Source: Streptomyces sp. NRRL F-5135 | GTDB lineage: Bacteria > Actinomycetota > Actinomycetes > Streptomycetales > Streptomycetaceae | NCBI RefSeq assembly: GCF_000719775.1 | Contig: NZ_JOHR01000014.1 | Location: 258,209 to 322,208, forward strand | DNA: 64,000 nucleotides | Direction of reading: 5' to 3' | Shown: positions 9,498 to 17,599 of the stretch, piece after piece | How positions within the stretch are numbered: position 1 is the first letter of the stretch | How the letters are laid out: every line of letters begins with the position of its first letter | The notes under the pieces: generated by a model | The model's database searches: none | Told to the model about the DNA's origin: nothing | The model's input: the letters and a program-made list of their open reading frames with translations, nothing else | Made by a program: the position numbers and the translations under genes

Positions 9498-9532
9498 CGG
9501 GTACACAGCCCCGCGCACGGCCACGCCCACGG

Positions 9533-10198
9533 TCACGCGTACGGTCTCACCGGTCCCGCCGTCGCCGTGTTCACCAGGGCGATGTAACGGTCCCAGTCCC
9601 ACAGCGGACCGGGGTCGGTGTGCGTGGCCTTCGGCACCTCGCTGTGCGCGATGATGTGCTTCCGGTCCTTGGGGATGCCGTATCTGTCGCACACGGCGGC
9701 CGTGAGCCGCGCGGACGAGGCGTACATCGCGTCCGTGAAGTACTCGGGCCGGTCGACCCACCCCTCGTGCTCGATCCCGATGCTCCGGGTGTTGTAGTCC
9801 CAGTTGCCCGCGTGCCAGGCGACGTCCCTCTCACGGACGAACTGGCCGACGTAACCGTCGGCCGAGGCGACCATGTAGTGCGACGAGACCTTCTTGGCGG
9901 GGTTCTGGAAGATCTTCATCGCGTCCTGGAACGTCTCCTGGGTGACATGGACGACGACGAATTCGACCGGGTACTGCGTGGGCCGGGTGGCCACCGTGTA
10001 GTTGGAGGTGCTGGCCGGGATCCAGTGGGTGGGCGGGTAGGCGACGGCGGCGCGGCGGGCGGTGCCGACGGCACGGCGGTCCGAGGCGTGGGCGGGCACG
10101 GTGGTGGCCGTGGCGGCGAGTCCGAGGGCGGCGGCACCGAGGTACGCGCCCGAGCGGAGGAGGGCGCGGCGGGACGGGGTGGGGCGCTGGAGTTCCAT
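9533..10198 (-). CDS. Tat-exported N-acetylmuramoyl-L-alanine amidase (amidase_2)
   Basis: 221 residues. The N-terminus PTPSRRALLRSGAYLG followed by an Ala-rich core and AHA is a twin-arginine signal peptide, so the enzyme should be exported folded. The mature part is an amidase_2/PGRP zinc domain. It has FVVVHVTQET (first His), SSHYMVASADGYVGQFV, VAWHAGNWDYN, SIGIEHEGW and IIAHSEVPKATHTDPGPLWDW (second His and acidic ligand). It cleaves the lactyl-amide link between MurNAc and the stem peptide. ATG 10198 was chosen over the upstream ATG because CGGGAG precedes it and the Tat motif starts at once. No cell-wall-binding repeat is present. Confidence 0.9.
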   Translation of the reverse strand: MELQRPTPSRRALLRSGAYLGAAALGLAATATTVPAHASDRRAVGTARRAAVAYPPTHWIPASTSNYTVATRPTQYPVEFVVVHVTQETFQDAMKIFQNPAKKVSSHYMVASADGYVGQFVRERDVAWHAGNWDYNTRSIGIEHEGWVDRPEYFTDAMYASSARLTAAVCDRYGIPKDRKHIIAHSEVPKATHTDPGPLWDWDRYIALVNTATAGPVRPYA

Positions 10199-10525
10199 GG
10201 GGGTCTCCCGAAATCCGTGGCCGTGGCGAGGATGACGCGCGTAGCGCGCTCCTATGCTGACGGCCCGACAGGGGCATGCCAAGAATCACTCGGCAAAGAA
10301 AGAAAGCGCCTCCCGGTCTGGACCTCTGGCAGGTCAAGCCGGCCCGGCGCGCGGCATGTTGACCGGTACGGGCGCTGTGCCGGGCTTCCTGCCCTCCGGT
10401 TCGTCACGCCTCGCATGCTGGTGCACCATGCCGGGGCGGCGTGGGCGTGCCGCGTTTTCGGAGGATCACACCACCCTGACGAATGAGGACGGTTCGCCAA
10501 CGCGCCCGGCCGGGGAACACATGGC
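10199..10525. other. Intergenic region between amidase and ANT-like gene
   Basis: A 327-base gap that holds the amidase promoter and the end of the next minus-strand gene. GCGCGCTACGCGCG-like dyad symmetry lies at about 10235-10250, and an A-rich patch (AAAGAAAGAAAG) at about 10297-10308. I looked for a ydaO-type c-di-AMP riboswitch, which often precedes Streptomyces cell-wall hydrolases, and did not recognise its core. No gene is supported here. Confidence 0.5.
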
Positions 10526-11344
10526 TCACCGCGGTCGCGGTCGCCGCCGTTCGATCTCCGTGACGACGTACGCGGCGTGCGCGCGCACCCGCGGCAGGAG
10601 GCCGTCCCAGCGCTCCGTCTCCGCACCGAGGTAGACGGCCCGCGCATGGGCCAGCACCGCCCGGTGTTCGGCGGGCAGCCGGGTGAGCGCCCAGTCCGCG
10701 GCGGCGTCCTTGGGCCGGATCTCGCCGGTCGTGAGGGTCAGCCAGATCCGGGCGAGCGTCAGGAGGACGTTCCGTGTGTCGGAGGCGAGTTCGGCGAGCA
10801 GCTCCGGGACACCGTCGGCCACCGCGCGGCGCAGGTCGTCGTGCGGTACGGGGTCCAGCACCTCGGCCGGCGGCGGGCCGGCCAGCGGCGCGTCGCCCCG
10901 CAGCGCGGCCGTGATCAGCACGGCGAGGTCGGGGTCGGGCCCCGGTGCGGGCGTCTCGCCGCGCTCGTACGCCTCACGCAGCCACTCCCCGTACTGGAAC
11001 TCGCACAGCGGCGGGTACCGCCAGGGCCGTACGTCGGAGGCGACGACGACGGTGAGTTCGACGGGCCGCGCGCCGCCCGCCCCGCCGCCGCCCGCCCCGC
11101 CGACGGTGTCGGCGCCGCCGCCGGAGAGCGTCAGCAGGCCGTCGACCAGGGCCCGGCGCAGTGCGGCCGTCGTACGGCTCCGTACGACGGCGAGCACATC
11201 GATGTCGCTGTGCGGGCGCAGGCCGCCCCGCACGGCGGAGCCGTGCGCGTAGACCCCCACGACGTCCGTGCCGAGGACGTCATGGACCAGGCGGACGACC
11301 TGCTCGGTCTGGTCCGCCCGGCGGGTCCGGCCGGTCCGGCTCAC
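10526..11344 (-). CDS. Aminoglycoside adenylyltransferase-like nucleotidyltransferase
   Basis: 272 residues, cytosolic. The N-terminal nucleotidyltransferase core has VVGVYAHGSAVRGGLRPHSDIDVLAVV, the GS...DxD signature in which two aspartates bind metal. RPVELTVVVASDV is the third acidic strand. The all-helical C-terminal half has a DTRNVLLTLARIWLTLTTGEIRPKDAAADWAL segment typical of the ANT(3'')/AadA group, which adenylylates streptomycin and spectinomycin. A Gly/Ala-rich insertion (residues about 75-92) is unusual. GTG 11344 starts the frame. Intrinsic homologues are common in Streptomyces; whether this one confers resistance cannot be told from sequence. Confidence 0.82.
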   Translation of the reverse strand: MSRTGRTRRADQTEQVVRLVHDVLGTDVVGVYAHGSAVRGGLRPHSDIDVLAVVRSRTTAALRRALVDGLLTLSGGGADTVGGAGGGGAGGARPVELTVVVASDVRPWRYPPLCEFQYGEWLREAYERGETPAPGPDPDLAVLITAALRGDAPLAGPPPAEVLDPVPHDDLRRAVADGVPELLAELASDTRNVLLTLARIWLTLTTGEIRPKDAAADWALTRLPAEHRAVLAHARAVYLGAETERWDGLLPRVRAHAAYVVTEIERRRPRPR

Positions 11345-11505
11345 AGATGCCTCGCCTCCCCTTGTCTCCTCCGACGAACCGGAATCGTAGGCGGGGCGCC
11401 CGGGCCGGGACCAACACGTTTCGGGGGCGGCTCTCAGGGGTGACGGGTGTACGAGGCCATCAGCTGTGGTGCGACCCGTTGCGGCTCAAAGGAGCTGACG
11501 GCACG

Positions 11506-12228
11506 TCAGCCGAAGGCCGCCACCACCTCGGCCGCCATCCGCACCGCCAGGGCGCGCGCCAGCAGGACGGGCCGGTCCGCCGCCCGGGCGGCCGTGCGCC
11601 GCATCTCCTCCGTGTAGCCGATGCAGTCGAGCACCAGCCAGGAGCTGCCCGCGCCGGTCAGCGCGCGGGCCGCCTCGGCCACCTCCGCCAAGGCGCGCTC
11701 CCGGGGCGCGTACGGGTCGGCGCCGGCGGCGCGGACCGTGCCGGGCAGGACGTCCGACCAGCGGCCGGCCACGTCCTCGGCCTGGTCGGGATGGGGGCAG
11801 ACGACACCCACCGGATCGTCGCCGACGACGGCCGCGACGGCCCGCTGCACCAGCGGTTCGGCGAACAGCAGCGGCCGGGTGGCCTCGACGGCGGGGAAGT
11901 GGCCGGTGCACAGGAGCAGGGTCGCGGCGGCGCCGTCACGCTCGGCGCGGGCGACGGCCCGGGCCATCCGGGGGACGACCGCCGCGTGCCCGAGCACCAC
12001 GGAACCGCCGTCGCGCAGCCGGGAGACGAGCGGGGCCTCCCCCGGTTCCGGCGCCAGCCGCCGGCGGGTCACGCTTCCGGCCTCGCCGTCGAACCGCTCG
12101 TCGTCCAGCGCGCCGTGCTCGACCAGCCGTACGCCCGGCAGCAGCGGCTCGGCGTCGGGCCGCAGGTCGGAACGGGGCGCCTGGCCGATGGTGACCAGAC
12201 CGAGAGCGGGGGTTTCAGGGGCGTGCAC
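11506..12228 (-). CDS. AroM family protein
   Basis: 240 residues. LGLVTIGQAPRSDLRPDAEPLLPG at the N-terminus is the hallmark of AroM proteins. It is followed by VEHGALDD, LLLCTGHFPAVE, VGVVCPHPDQ and WLVLDCIGYTEEMRR, resembling the Asp/Glu racemase-like fold. AroM was named after a gene next to E. coli aroL and has no settled function. GTG 12228 has AAGGAGAA six bases upstream. It is the last gene of a minus-strand run (DUF1177, OPT transporter, AroM). In this context a role in handling an amino-acid or dipeptide substrate is more likely than one in aromatic biosynthesis; that is inference. Confidence 0.87.
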   Translation of the reverse strand: MHAPETPALGLVTIGQAPRSDLRPDAEPLLPGVRLVEHGALDDERFDGEAGSVTRRRLAPEPGEAPLVSRLRDGGSVVLGHAAVVPRMARAVARAERDGAAATLLLCTGHFPAVEATRPLLFAEPLVQRAVAAVVGDDPVGVVCPHPDQAEDVAGRWSDVLPGTVRAAGADPYAPRERALAEVAEAARALTGAGSSWLVLDCIGYTEEMRRTAARAADRPVLLARALAVRMAAEVVAAFG

Positions 12229-12407
12229 AGCGTTCTCCTTCGAATCGTCGCGCGTACGCCGCGCGTGCGCGGCGTCATGGAGATGGACGGACAGGGAGAC
12301 CGGGCCCGGCCGGAGGCGGGCCGGGCGGGCCGGAGCCGGACCGGAGGGGCGGGGCGGGGTCCTGGTCGTCTCGCCCCGCCACCCGGCTCCGTACCCGGCC
12401 CCTCGGG

Positions 12408-14216
12408 TCACAGCGCCTTCGTCAGCTGTCCCACGTCGTTCAGCGAGCTGCCCGCGACCAGTCCCGCGCCGACGAGCGACAGGTCGTTCTCGGACTGCTC
12501 GTCGGACTTCTTGCGGGCCACCGGGTCAGTCAGCCCGCGCCGGCGCCACACCGTGTAGCCCTGGCGGATCACCAGCGCGCCGAGCACCATCCAGCCTGCG
12601 TGCGGAGTGGCGACGAGCAGGCCGGTGGCCAGCAGCACGCCCATCTGGCGGGAGGAGCCGCCCAGGAACTGGATCAGCGCTCCCGGGATCGCCCACAGCA
12701 GCATCGTCTGCATGGTGCCGGGGTCCAGGCCCGTCTTGATCGTCGTGACGTACACCTCGGAGACCGGCGGCACGCGTCCGTCGGAGAAGAACGACTTCCA
12801 GGCCAGGGCGACCACGACCAGCGCCACGCCGAAGCCGACCAGCTGCGCCAGGTACTGCTGGCGCCGCCCGTCCAGTTCGAAGACGTGCCACGGCGTGGCG
12901 TCGCGGCGCAGCAGCCAGCCCGCCTTGAAGTCGTAGCCGAGGTCGGCGAAGGCGGGGCCGGTGGAGGCGGTGTAGCCGACCAGCAGGGCGAGCGGCACCG
13001 TCGGGATGTGCAGCACCAGGCCGACGATCAGCACGATCAGGGTGACGGCGAAGGCCGGGAACCACCCGGAGTGCATCGCCGCCAGCCCCACGATCAGCTG
13101 GTGCACGATCGCGGCGACGGCGGCCAGCAGCACCCAGCCGATCAGAGCGGGCACGGACAGCCCGCCGGCCACGCCGCCCGCTACGGCGACCACGACCGCG
13201 CCGCCCAGGAACAGCGCCATGCCCTCCAGCAGGCCGCGGCGCAGTCGCTCGGAGCCGACGGTACGACCGGGCTCGTCGGCCCGGACCTCGCCGGGCGTGT
13301 CCCCGGGGACGGCGCCGTATCCGCGGTCTCCGCCGTCTCCGGCACCCTTGCCGCCGCCCTTGCGGTTCCGCATCAGCAGCAGCGCCTGCACCAGCGCCAC
13401 GAGCCCCGCGCCGATCATCAGGCCGTGCGGCACATGGGCGGCGGAGAGGTCGGTGTGCAGTACGTCGGGCGCGTACTCGGCGACTGTCAAGCCGATGCCG
13501 AACATCAGCAGCGCCCAGATGTTCCCCAGGAACCCGACGCCCGCCGCACTGGTGGGGAGCTTGAACAGCGCCCCGACCAGGCCGACGAGCGCGCCGACGC
13601 CGAGCACCGCCGCCTTCTTCCCGCCGGTGTCGCCCGCCTTGATGGTCTCGGCCGCCGCGACGCCCGCGGGCCACGAGTTGCTGGCGGGCAGCAGGCTGGA
13701 GTCGAACACCCGGAACAGCACCCAGCTGTCCACGGCCAGCCCGATGGCGGCACCGGCCAGCATGGGCCAGACCAGGTCCGTACGCCCCAGGGCGAACGGC
13801 ACCGCGATGGGCGTCAGCAGCGAGTTGGCCGCCGCGAAGGTGGAACCCGAGATCGCGGACTGCACCAGGTTCTGCCGGTGCTGGGAGCGCATCCGCGTCA
13901 GCATGCCGATCGGGATCCGGCCGATCAGCATCGCGATCAGCGCGCCGATCACCGCCGTGTTGGGGGACACGCCGAGCGTGGTGATCAGCACGATGCCGAT
14001 CAGCGCGCCGAGTACCGACATCACGAGCGTGATGATCAGCGTGATGGGTTCGAGGGCCCGGGGATGCCTGGCCGGTGTCGCCTCCGGCGCGGAGGACGAG
14101 GCCGGTGTGCTCGACGGGCTGGTCGAGGCTCTCGGGTTCAAGGGGACTCCAGTGGGCCAGGGGGACGGCGCGGTGCGGCGGCCACGGGGTGACGGACGTG
14201 GCCGGGGGTCGGCCAC
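12408..14216 (-). CDS. OPT-superfamily oligopeptide transporter
   Basis: Up to 602 residues with about 14 hydrophobic segments, as in the OPT/YSL family of proton-coupled peptide or metal-chelate importers. The first helices (LEPITLIITLVMSVLGALIGIVLI) follow a disordered Pro/Ser-rich N-terminus. ISGSTFAAANSLLTPIAVPFALG and GLFKLPTSAAGVGFLGNIWALL are transmembrane or re-entrant stretches, and a soluble Gly/Lys-rich loop sits near residue 285. GTG 14216 opens the frame; TTG 14141 (leader NPRASTS) is a credible shorter start with GGAG in front. The gene lies between DUF1177 upstream and AroM downstream on one strand. Substrate is inferred to be a small peptide from the neighbouring peptidase E. 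Confidence 0.88.
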   Translation of the reverse strand: MADPRPRPSPRGRRTAPSPWPTGVPLNPRASTSPSSTPASSSAPEATPARHPRALEPITLIITLVMSVLGALIGIVLITTLGVSPNTAVIGALIAMLIGRIPIGMLTRMRSQHRQNLVQSAISGSTFAAANSLLTPIAVPFALGRTDLVWPMLAGAAIGLAVDSWVLFRVFDSSLLPASNSWPAGVAAAETIKAGDTGGKKAAVLGVGALVGLVGALFKLPTSAAGVGFLGNIWALLMFGIGLTVAEYAPDVLHTDLSAAHVPHGLMIGAGLVALVQALLLMRNRKGGGKGAGDGGDRGYGAVPGDTPGEVRADEPGRTVGSERLRRGLLEGMALFLGGAVVVAVAGGVAGGLSVPALIGWVLLAAVAAIVHQLIVGLAAMHSGWFPAFAVTLIVLIVGLVLHIPTVPLALLVGYTASTGPAFADLGYDFKAGWLLRRDATPWHVFELDGRRQQYLAQLVGFGVALVVVALAWKSFFSDGRVPPVSEVYVTTIKTGLDPGTMQTMLLWAIPGALIQFLGGSSRQMGVLLATGLLVATPHAGWMVLGALVIRQGYTVWRRRGLTDPVARKKSDEQSENDLSLVGAGLVAGSSLNDVGQLTKAL

Positions 14217-14392
14217 GGGCTTACGGTGCGGTCACGACGCGATCGCGGAGCAGGACGGTGCGATCAGGGCGGGGCCACGGGCGGTCAGGGGCGGTCAAGA
14301 GGCGGTCAAGAGGCGGCGGTCAGGGTGGTGGCGGGCCGGTCCGGCGGGTCACCGGGCCCCGGCGGGTCACCGGGCCCGGCGGTCCGGCACGT

Positions 14393-15349
14393 TCAGGCTT
14401 CGAGGGCCTGGAGTCGGGTCATCGGCCCGTACAGCTCCACCAGGCGGTCGAACTCCTCCCGGTCCAGGAACCGGGCACCCCCGCGCCCGAACTCCTTCGC
14501 CGTCTCGATCGCGAACCGTGCCGCCGCCGCGATGTCGGTCTCGTGGCTGGCACCGGTGGCGCAGCCGGCCACCGGCGTGGCGGCCGTGATCGCGAGGCCG
14601 ACGACCGGGGCGGTGGTGGCGACGGCCGGCTGCAGGATGGAGTTGATGTGGTGCACGCCGTTGCCGTACGGCGTGATGTCCTGCGTCGTGACGGGCAGGA
14701 CACGCGCGGGCTCGCCCGTCACCGTCTCCAGCACGGACAGCAGGTCCTCGCTGACCCGCAGGATCCAGCCCTGGCAGATGGTCGGCGACAGGGCGATCCC
14801 CCGATGGCTGAGCAGCCGGTTGCCCTTGGTGGTGTCGATGGAGACCACCGCGTCCATCTCGGCGGAGACCTCCTCGCGGTTGCACACCAGCGTGTCCACG
14901 GGGGAATCCATGAAGGGTACGGGATCGTGCGGCTGCGTCGGCGCCCAGCCGCACACGTGGGTGGAGAGCGTCACATCGCCGTCCAGCACATCGCCGCGGG
15001 CGTGCATGTCGAGCAGCTTCGCGGCGGCGGAGAGCGCGGCCACCGCGCCGTCGGCGTCCGAGACCAGTCCGATGCGCTCGGGGCGGGCGCCCACCCCGCC
15101 GAGCCGGCCGAGGATGCCGAGGGTCGGCGCGTCACCGCCGTTGGCGCGTCCCCGCCTGCCGGGCACGGTCACGGAGACGAAGTCCGTGCTGCCCTTGTCG
15201 CCGGTGACCGTACGGACCTCGACGCGCGGCGCCGTCGCCGGGTCGGCACCCGCCGCGGCCTGTACGGAGCGCAGGTGCTCGGCCAGCAGCTCGCCGCTCG
15301 TCTGGGGACGGTCGAGGAGTTCGATGACATCGAGGACGTACTTGAGCAA
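14393..15349 (-). CDS. DUF1177 family protein
   Basis: About 318 residues, cytosolic. It starts LLKYVLDVIELLDRPQ and carries VEVRTVTGDKGSTDFVSVTVPG, GILGRLGGVGARP, LVSDADGAVAALSAAAKLLDM and THVCGWAPTQPHDPVPFMDSP. It ends with GCATGASHETDIAAAARF. This is the DUF1177 family, whose biochemistry is unknown to me; the conserved Asp, His and Cys positions suggest a metallohydrolase-like fold. TTG 15349 was chosen because GAGAGG lies seven bases upstream and the conserved LLKY block follows; GTG 15364 is the alternative. It is the first gene of the minus-strand run and diverges from the IclR gene across 427 bases. Confidence 0.85.
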   Translation of the reverse strand: MLKYVLDVIELLDRPQTSGELLAEHLRSVQAAAGADPATAPRVEVRTVTGDKGSTDFVSVTVPGRRGRANGGDAPTLGILGRLGGVGARPERIGLVSDADGAVAALSAAAKLLDMHARGDVLDGDVTLSTHVCGWAPTQPHDPVPFMDSPVDTLVCNREEVSAEMDAVVSIDTTKGNRLLSHRGIALSPTICQGWILRVSEDLLSVLETVTGEPARVLPVTTQDITPYGNGVHHINSILQPAVATTAPVVGLAITAATPVAGCATGASHETDIAAAARFAIETAKEFGRGGARFLDREEFDRLVELYGPMTRLQALEA

Positions 15350-15776
15350 GAGAGTGCCTCTCACGGTGGGGTCGGGCCGGTGCGGCGGCCCGACCGGACG
15401 GGCAGTGGGTACGGCCGCGCGGAGATCGTCCCGGGGGCGTCTTCGCCTCGCCGGGGGGTTCCGCGCGACGGTCGGCCGGCGTCACCACGACCGCGCCCGG
15501 CGGTGGACCGGTCCCGGTCCCGTACGGGGGTGTCCTGTACGGCGACCGACGAACCGGGCGGACCCGCCACCGGCCGGCCGGGCGGATCGGACGGACGAAG
15601 CCGGGCCGGGCGGACCGGTACGGGAACGCCGGAGGAGCACGGAGGCCGTGCAGGCGCCTGCTCGCCCGGAGAGGGTCCCGTTCGCGGTGGTTTCACGCCA
15701 ACGTGGCCCAGAATCCGCCTCGCGCCGCACTGAGCGCAATGTTTTCTCTATATTCGAGATTGTTTACGCTTCCGGT
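15350..15776. promoter_or_regulatory. Divergent control region with AT-rich operator candidate
   Basis: Most of this 427-base gap is featureless GC-rich sequence, but 15739-15772 is strikingly AT-rich: AATGTTTTCTCTATATTCGA then GATTGTTTACG. TCTC-TATATTC-GAGA (about 15746-15760) is an imperfect dyad, and TATATT could serve as a -10 element. It lies immediately before the IclR start and is a reasonable autoregulatory operator/promoter for both the IclR gene and the divergent DUF1177-OPT-AroM genes. This is inferred from composition and position only. Confidence 0.5.
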
Positions 15777-16601
15777 ATGTCCGACAGTGCTTCCGTAACG
15801 CCCGCGCAGGGCGCTCCTCCCCCGCTCCAGACCGCTGACCGCGTCCTGAGCCTGCTGCTCTCCTTCGACCGGGAGCACCCCGAGTGGGGAGTCTCCGACG
15901 TCGCGGCGGAGTTCGGCCTGGACAAGTCCGTGGCGCAGCGGCTGCTGGCCGCCCTCGCCTACCGGGGGTTCCTGGTGTCCGACCCGCGCACCCGGCGCTA
16001 CCGGCTCGGTCCCGCCGTCTGGCACCTGTCCCGGGTCTGGGAGCGGGACGGCGGCATGGCCAGCCTGGTGCGGCCCACGCTGCGGGCGATGGCGGAGGCG
16101 GTGGGGGTTGGCGCGCTGTTCGCCGTGCCGGACGGGGTGCACATGCGCTGTGTGACGGCGGTGGACGGGGCGAGTGGACCGCTGCGGATCTACGGCCTGG
16201 CCGGCGAGCTGTACCCGGCCCACGCCGGGGCGACCTCCCGGGCCTACTTCGGTATGCTCCCGCCGGGTGACCGGGCGGCACTGCTGTACGGTCGGCCCAT
16301 GGCGCGGTTCAGCGACCGTACGCTGACGGATCCCGCCCTGCTGGAGGAACGCTTCGCCGAGGTGCGGCGCAACGGCTACGCGTACTCCGAGGGTGAGTAC
16401 GATCCCGAGACCGCGGCGCTCGCCGCCCCCGTGCTGGTGGGCAGGCGCGCGGTCGGCACGCTGTCCGTGGCGGGTCCCCTCGACGCGCTCAGGCCCCGTA
16501 AGGCGGACCTGGTCGCCCCGCTGCTCCAGGCGGCGGCGGACCTGGGCAAGCTGCTGACCCCGCTGCGTCCGCGCGGATCCGGCGCTCCGGGCAGACGCTG
16601 A
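15777..16601 (+). CDS. IclR family transcriptional regulator
   Basis: 274 residues. The N-terminal winged helix (about 18-75) contains [44 protein letters not shown], and the wing [17 protein letters not shown] follows. The C-terminal effector-binding domain (about 90-265) has [29 protein letters not shown] and [26 protein letters not shown] 15777 places the helix-turn-helix at the usual distance from the N-terminus. It faces the DUF1177-OPT-AroM genes across a shared control region and is followed after 88 bases by peptidase E, so it probably controls the whole locus. The effector is unknown; a small peptide or amino-acid derivative is a guess. Confidence 0.92.
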   Translation: MSDSASVTPAQGAPPPLQTADRVLSLLLSFDREHPEWGVSDVAAEFGLDKSVAQRLLAALAYRGFLVSDPRTRRYRLGPAVWHLSRVWERDGGMASLVRPTLRAMAEAVGVGALFAVPDGVHMRCVTAVDGASGPLRIYGLAGELYPAHAGATSRAYFGMLPPGDRAALLYGRPMARFSDRTLTDPALLEERFAEVRRNGYAYSEGEYDPETAALAAPVLVGRRAVGTLSVAGPLDALRPRKADLVAPLLQAAADLGKLLTPLRPRGSGAPGRR

Positions 16602-16689
16602 CCGCGCCGTACATCCCCGCCCGGCGTACCGCGCGCCGCGCACCGCGCCATTTCATTTCCCGCTCCCGCCATGCCGACGAAAGGCCACC

Positions 16690-17418
16690 ATGCGTCTGCT
16701 GCTGCTCTCGAACTCCACCGCGCCCGGCCGCGGCTACCTCGAACACGCCCTCGCGGAGATCGACGACGCGCTCGGCGGTGTCCGCCGGCTGGTCTTCGTG
16801 CCGTACGCGCTGGCCGACCACGACGGCTACACCGCCCAGGTCGCGGAGGCGCTGGCCCCGCTCGGGGTCGAGGTGACCGGCGCGCACACGGCCGGGGACC
16901 CGGCCGCGCTGATACGGGACGCCGGGGCGGTCTTCGTCGGGGGCGGCAACAGCTTCCGGCTGCTGAAGGCGCTGTACGCGCACGACGTGGTGGCCGCGAT
17001 CCGCGAGCGGGCCGGCGCGGGCGCCCTCTACATGGGGTCGAGCGCGGGCACGAACATGGCCTGCCCCACCCTGCGGACCACGAACGACATGCCCATCGTC
17101 CAGCCGCCGTCGTTCGAGGCGCTGGGGCTGGTGCCGTTCCAGATCAACCCGCACTACCTGGACGCCAGGCCGGACACGGCGCACATGGGCGAGACCCGGG
17201 CGCAGCGGCTGGAACAGTTCCTGGAGGAGAACGACGTGCCGGTGGTGGGCCTGCGGGAGGGCACCTGGCTGCGGCGCGAGGCGGACCGGCTGACGCTGGG
17301 CGGCATCGAGGCGGGCGCCGTCGTCTTCCGCGGGGGCGCCGAGCCGGCGGAGATCCGGCCGGGGCACGATCTGAGCGCGCTGCTCGGGGAACGGCCCCGC
17401 TTCGACACCGCCGGGTGA
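16690..17418 (+). CDS. pepE: Peptidase E-like S51 alpha-aspartyl dipeptidase
   Basis: 242 residues, cytosolic, close to the family length. [12 protein letters not shown] is the conserved loop, GSSAG gives the nucleophile Ser118, TTNDMPI supplies Asp133 and NPHY supplies His155, the serine triad of Salmonella PepE. PepE hydrolyses dipeptides with N-terminal aspartate, which other peptidases leave. ATG 16690 follows GAAAGG. Being next to IclR, an OPT importer, AroM and DUF1177, it suggests import and breakdown of isoaspartyl/aspartyl or modified peptides. The open frame of the convergent beta-lactamase runs antisense through this gene, but PepE itself looks intact. Confidence 0.92.
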   Translation: MRLLLLSNSTAPGRGYLEHALAEIDDALGGVRRLVFVPYALADHDGYTAQVAEALAPLGVEVTGAHTAGDPAALIRDAGAVFVGGGNSFRLLKALYAHDVVAAIRERAGAGALYMGSSAGTNMACPTLRTTNDMPIVQPPSFEALGLVPFQINPHYLDARPDTAHMGETRAQRLEQFLEENDVPVVGLREGTWLRREADRLTLGGIEAGAVVFRGGAEPAEIRPGHDLSALLGERPRFDTAG

Positions 17419-17457
17419 GCCTCGGCGCCGCGTGAGCCTCGCCCCGGGGTGGCGACG

Positions 17458-17494
17458 CGAGGGCACGGCCGGCTCCTCGCCGGCCGTGCCCTCG
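17458..17494. terminator. Bidirectional terminator hairpin
   Basis: A perfect 16-bp stem: 17458-17473 pairs with 17479-17494 around the loop TCCTC, including the core GGGCACGGCCGGC. It sits 39 bases after the peptidase E stop. It would serve that gene and, from the other side, the beta-lactamase gene, whose normal stop has been lost. No T tract. Confidence 0.8.
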
Positions 17495-17496
17495 CC

Positions 17497-17599
17497 GTGT
17501 GTACCGGACGGGCGTGTGTACCGGACGGGCGTGTGTACCGGACGGGCGTGTGTACCGGACGGGCGTGTGTACCGGACGGGCGTGTGTACCGGGCCGGGC
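17497..17599. repeat. 17-bp tandem repeat array
   Basis: Five perfect head-to-tail copies of GTGTGTACCGGACGGGC (17497-17581), followed by a sixth degenerate copy with a one-base insertion (17582-17599). Because 17 is not a multiple of three, the minus-strand reading cycles every 51 bases, giving two copies of a [17 protein letters not shown] unit. The array lies exactly where the C-terminal helix of the beta-lactamase should be encoded, directly beside the terminator hairpin. Likely length-variable by slippage. Confidence 0.95.

Noticed and set aside
10199..10525. c-di-AMP (ydaO) riboswitch before the amidase
   Set aside because: The conserved core could not be recognised in the leader; only a small dyad is present.
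17497..17599. Possible CRISPR array
   Set aside because: The repeats are 17 bp and contiguous with no spacers, and no cas genes are nearby. It is a simple tandem array.
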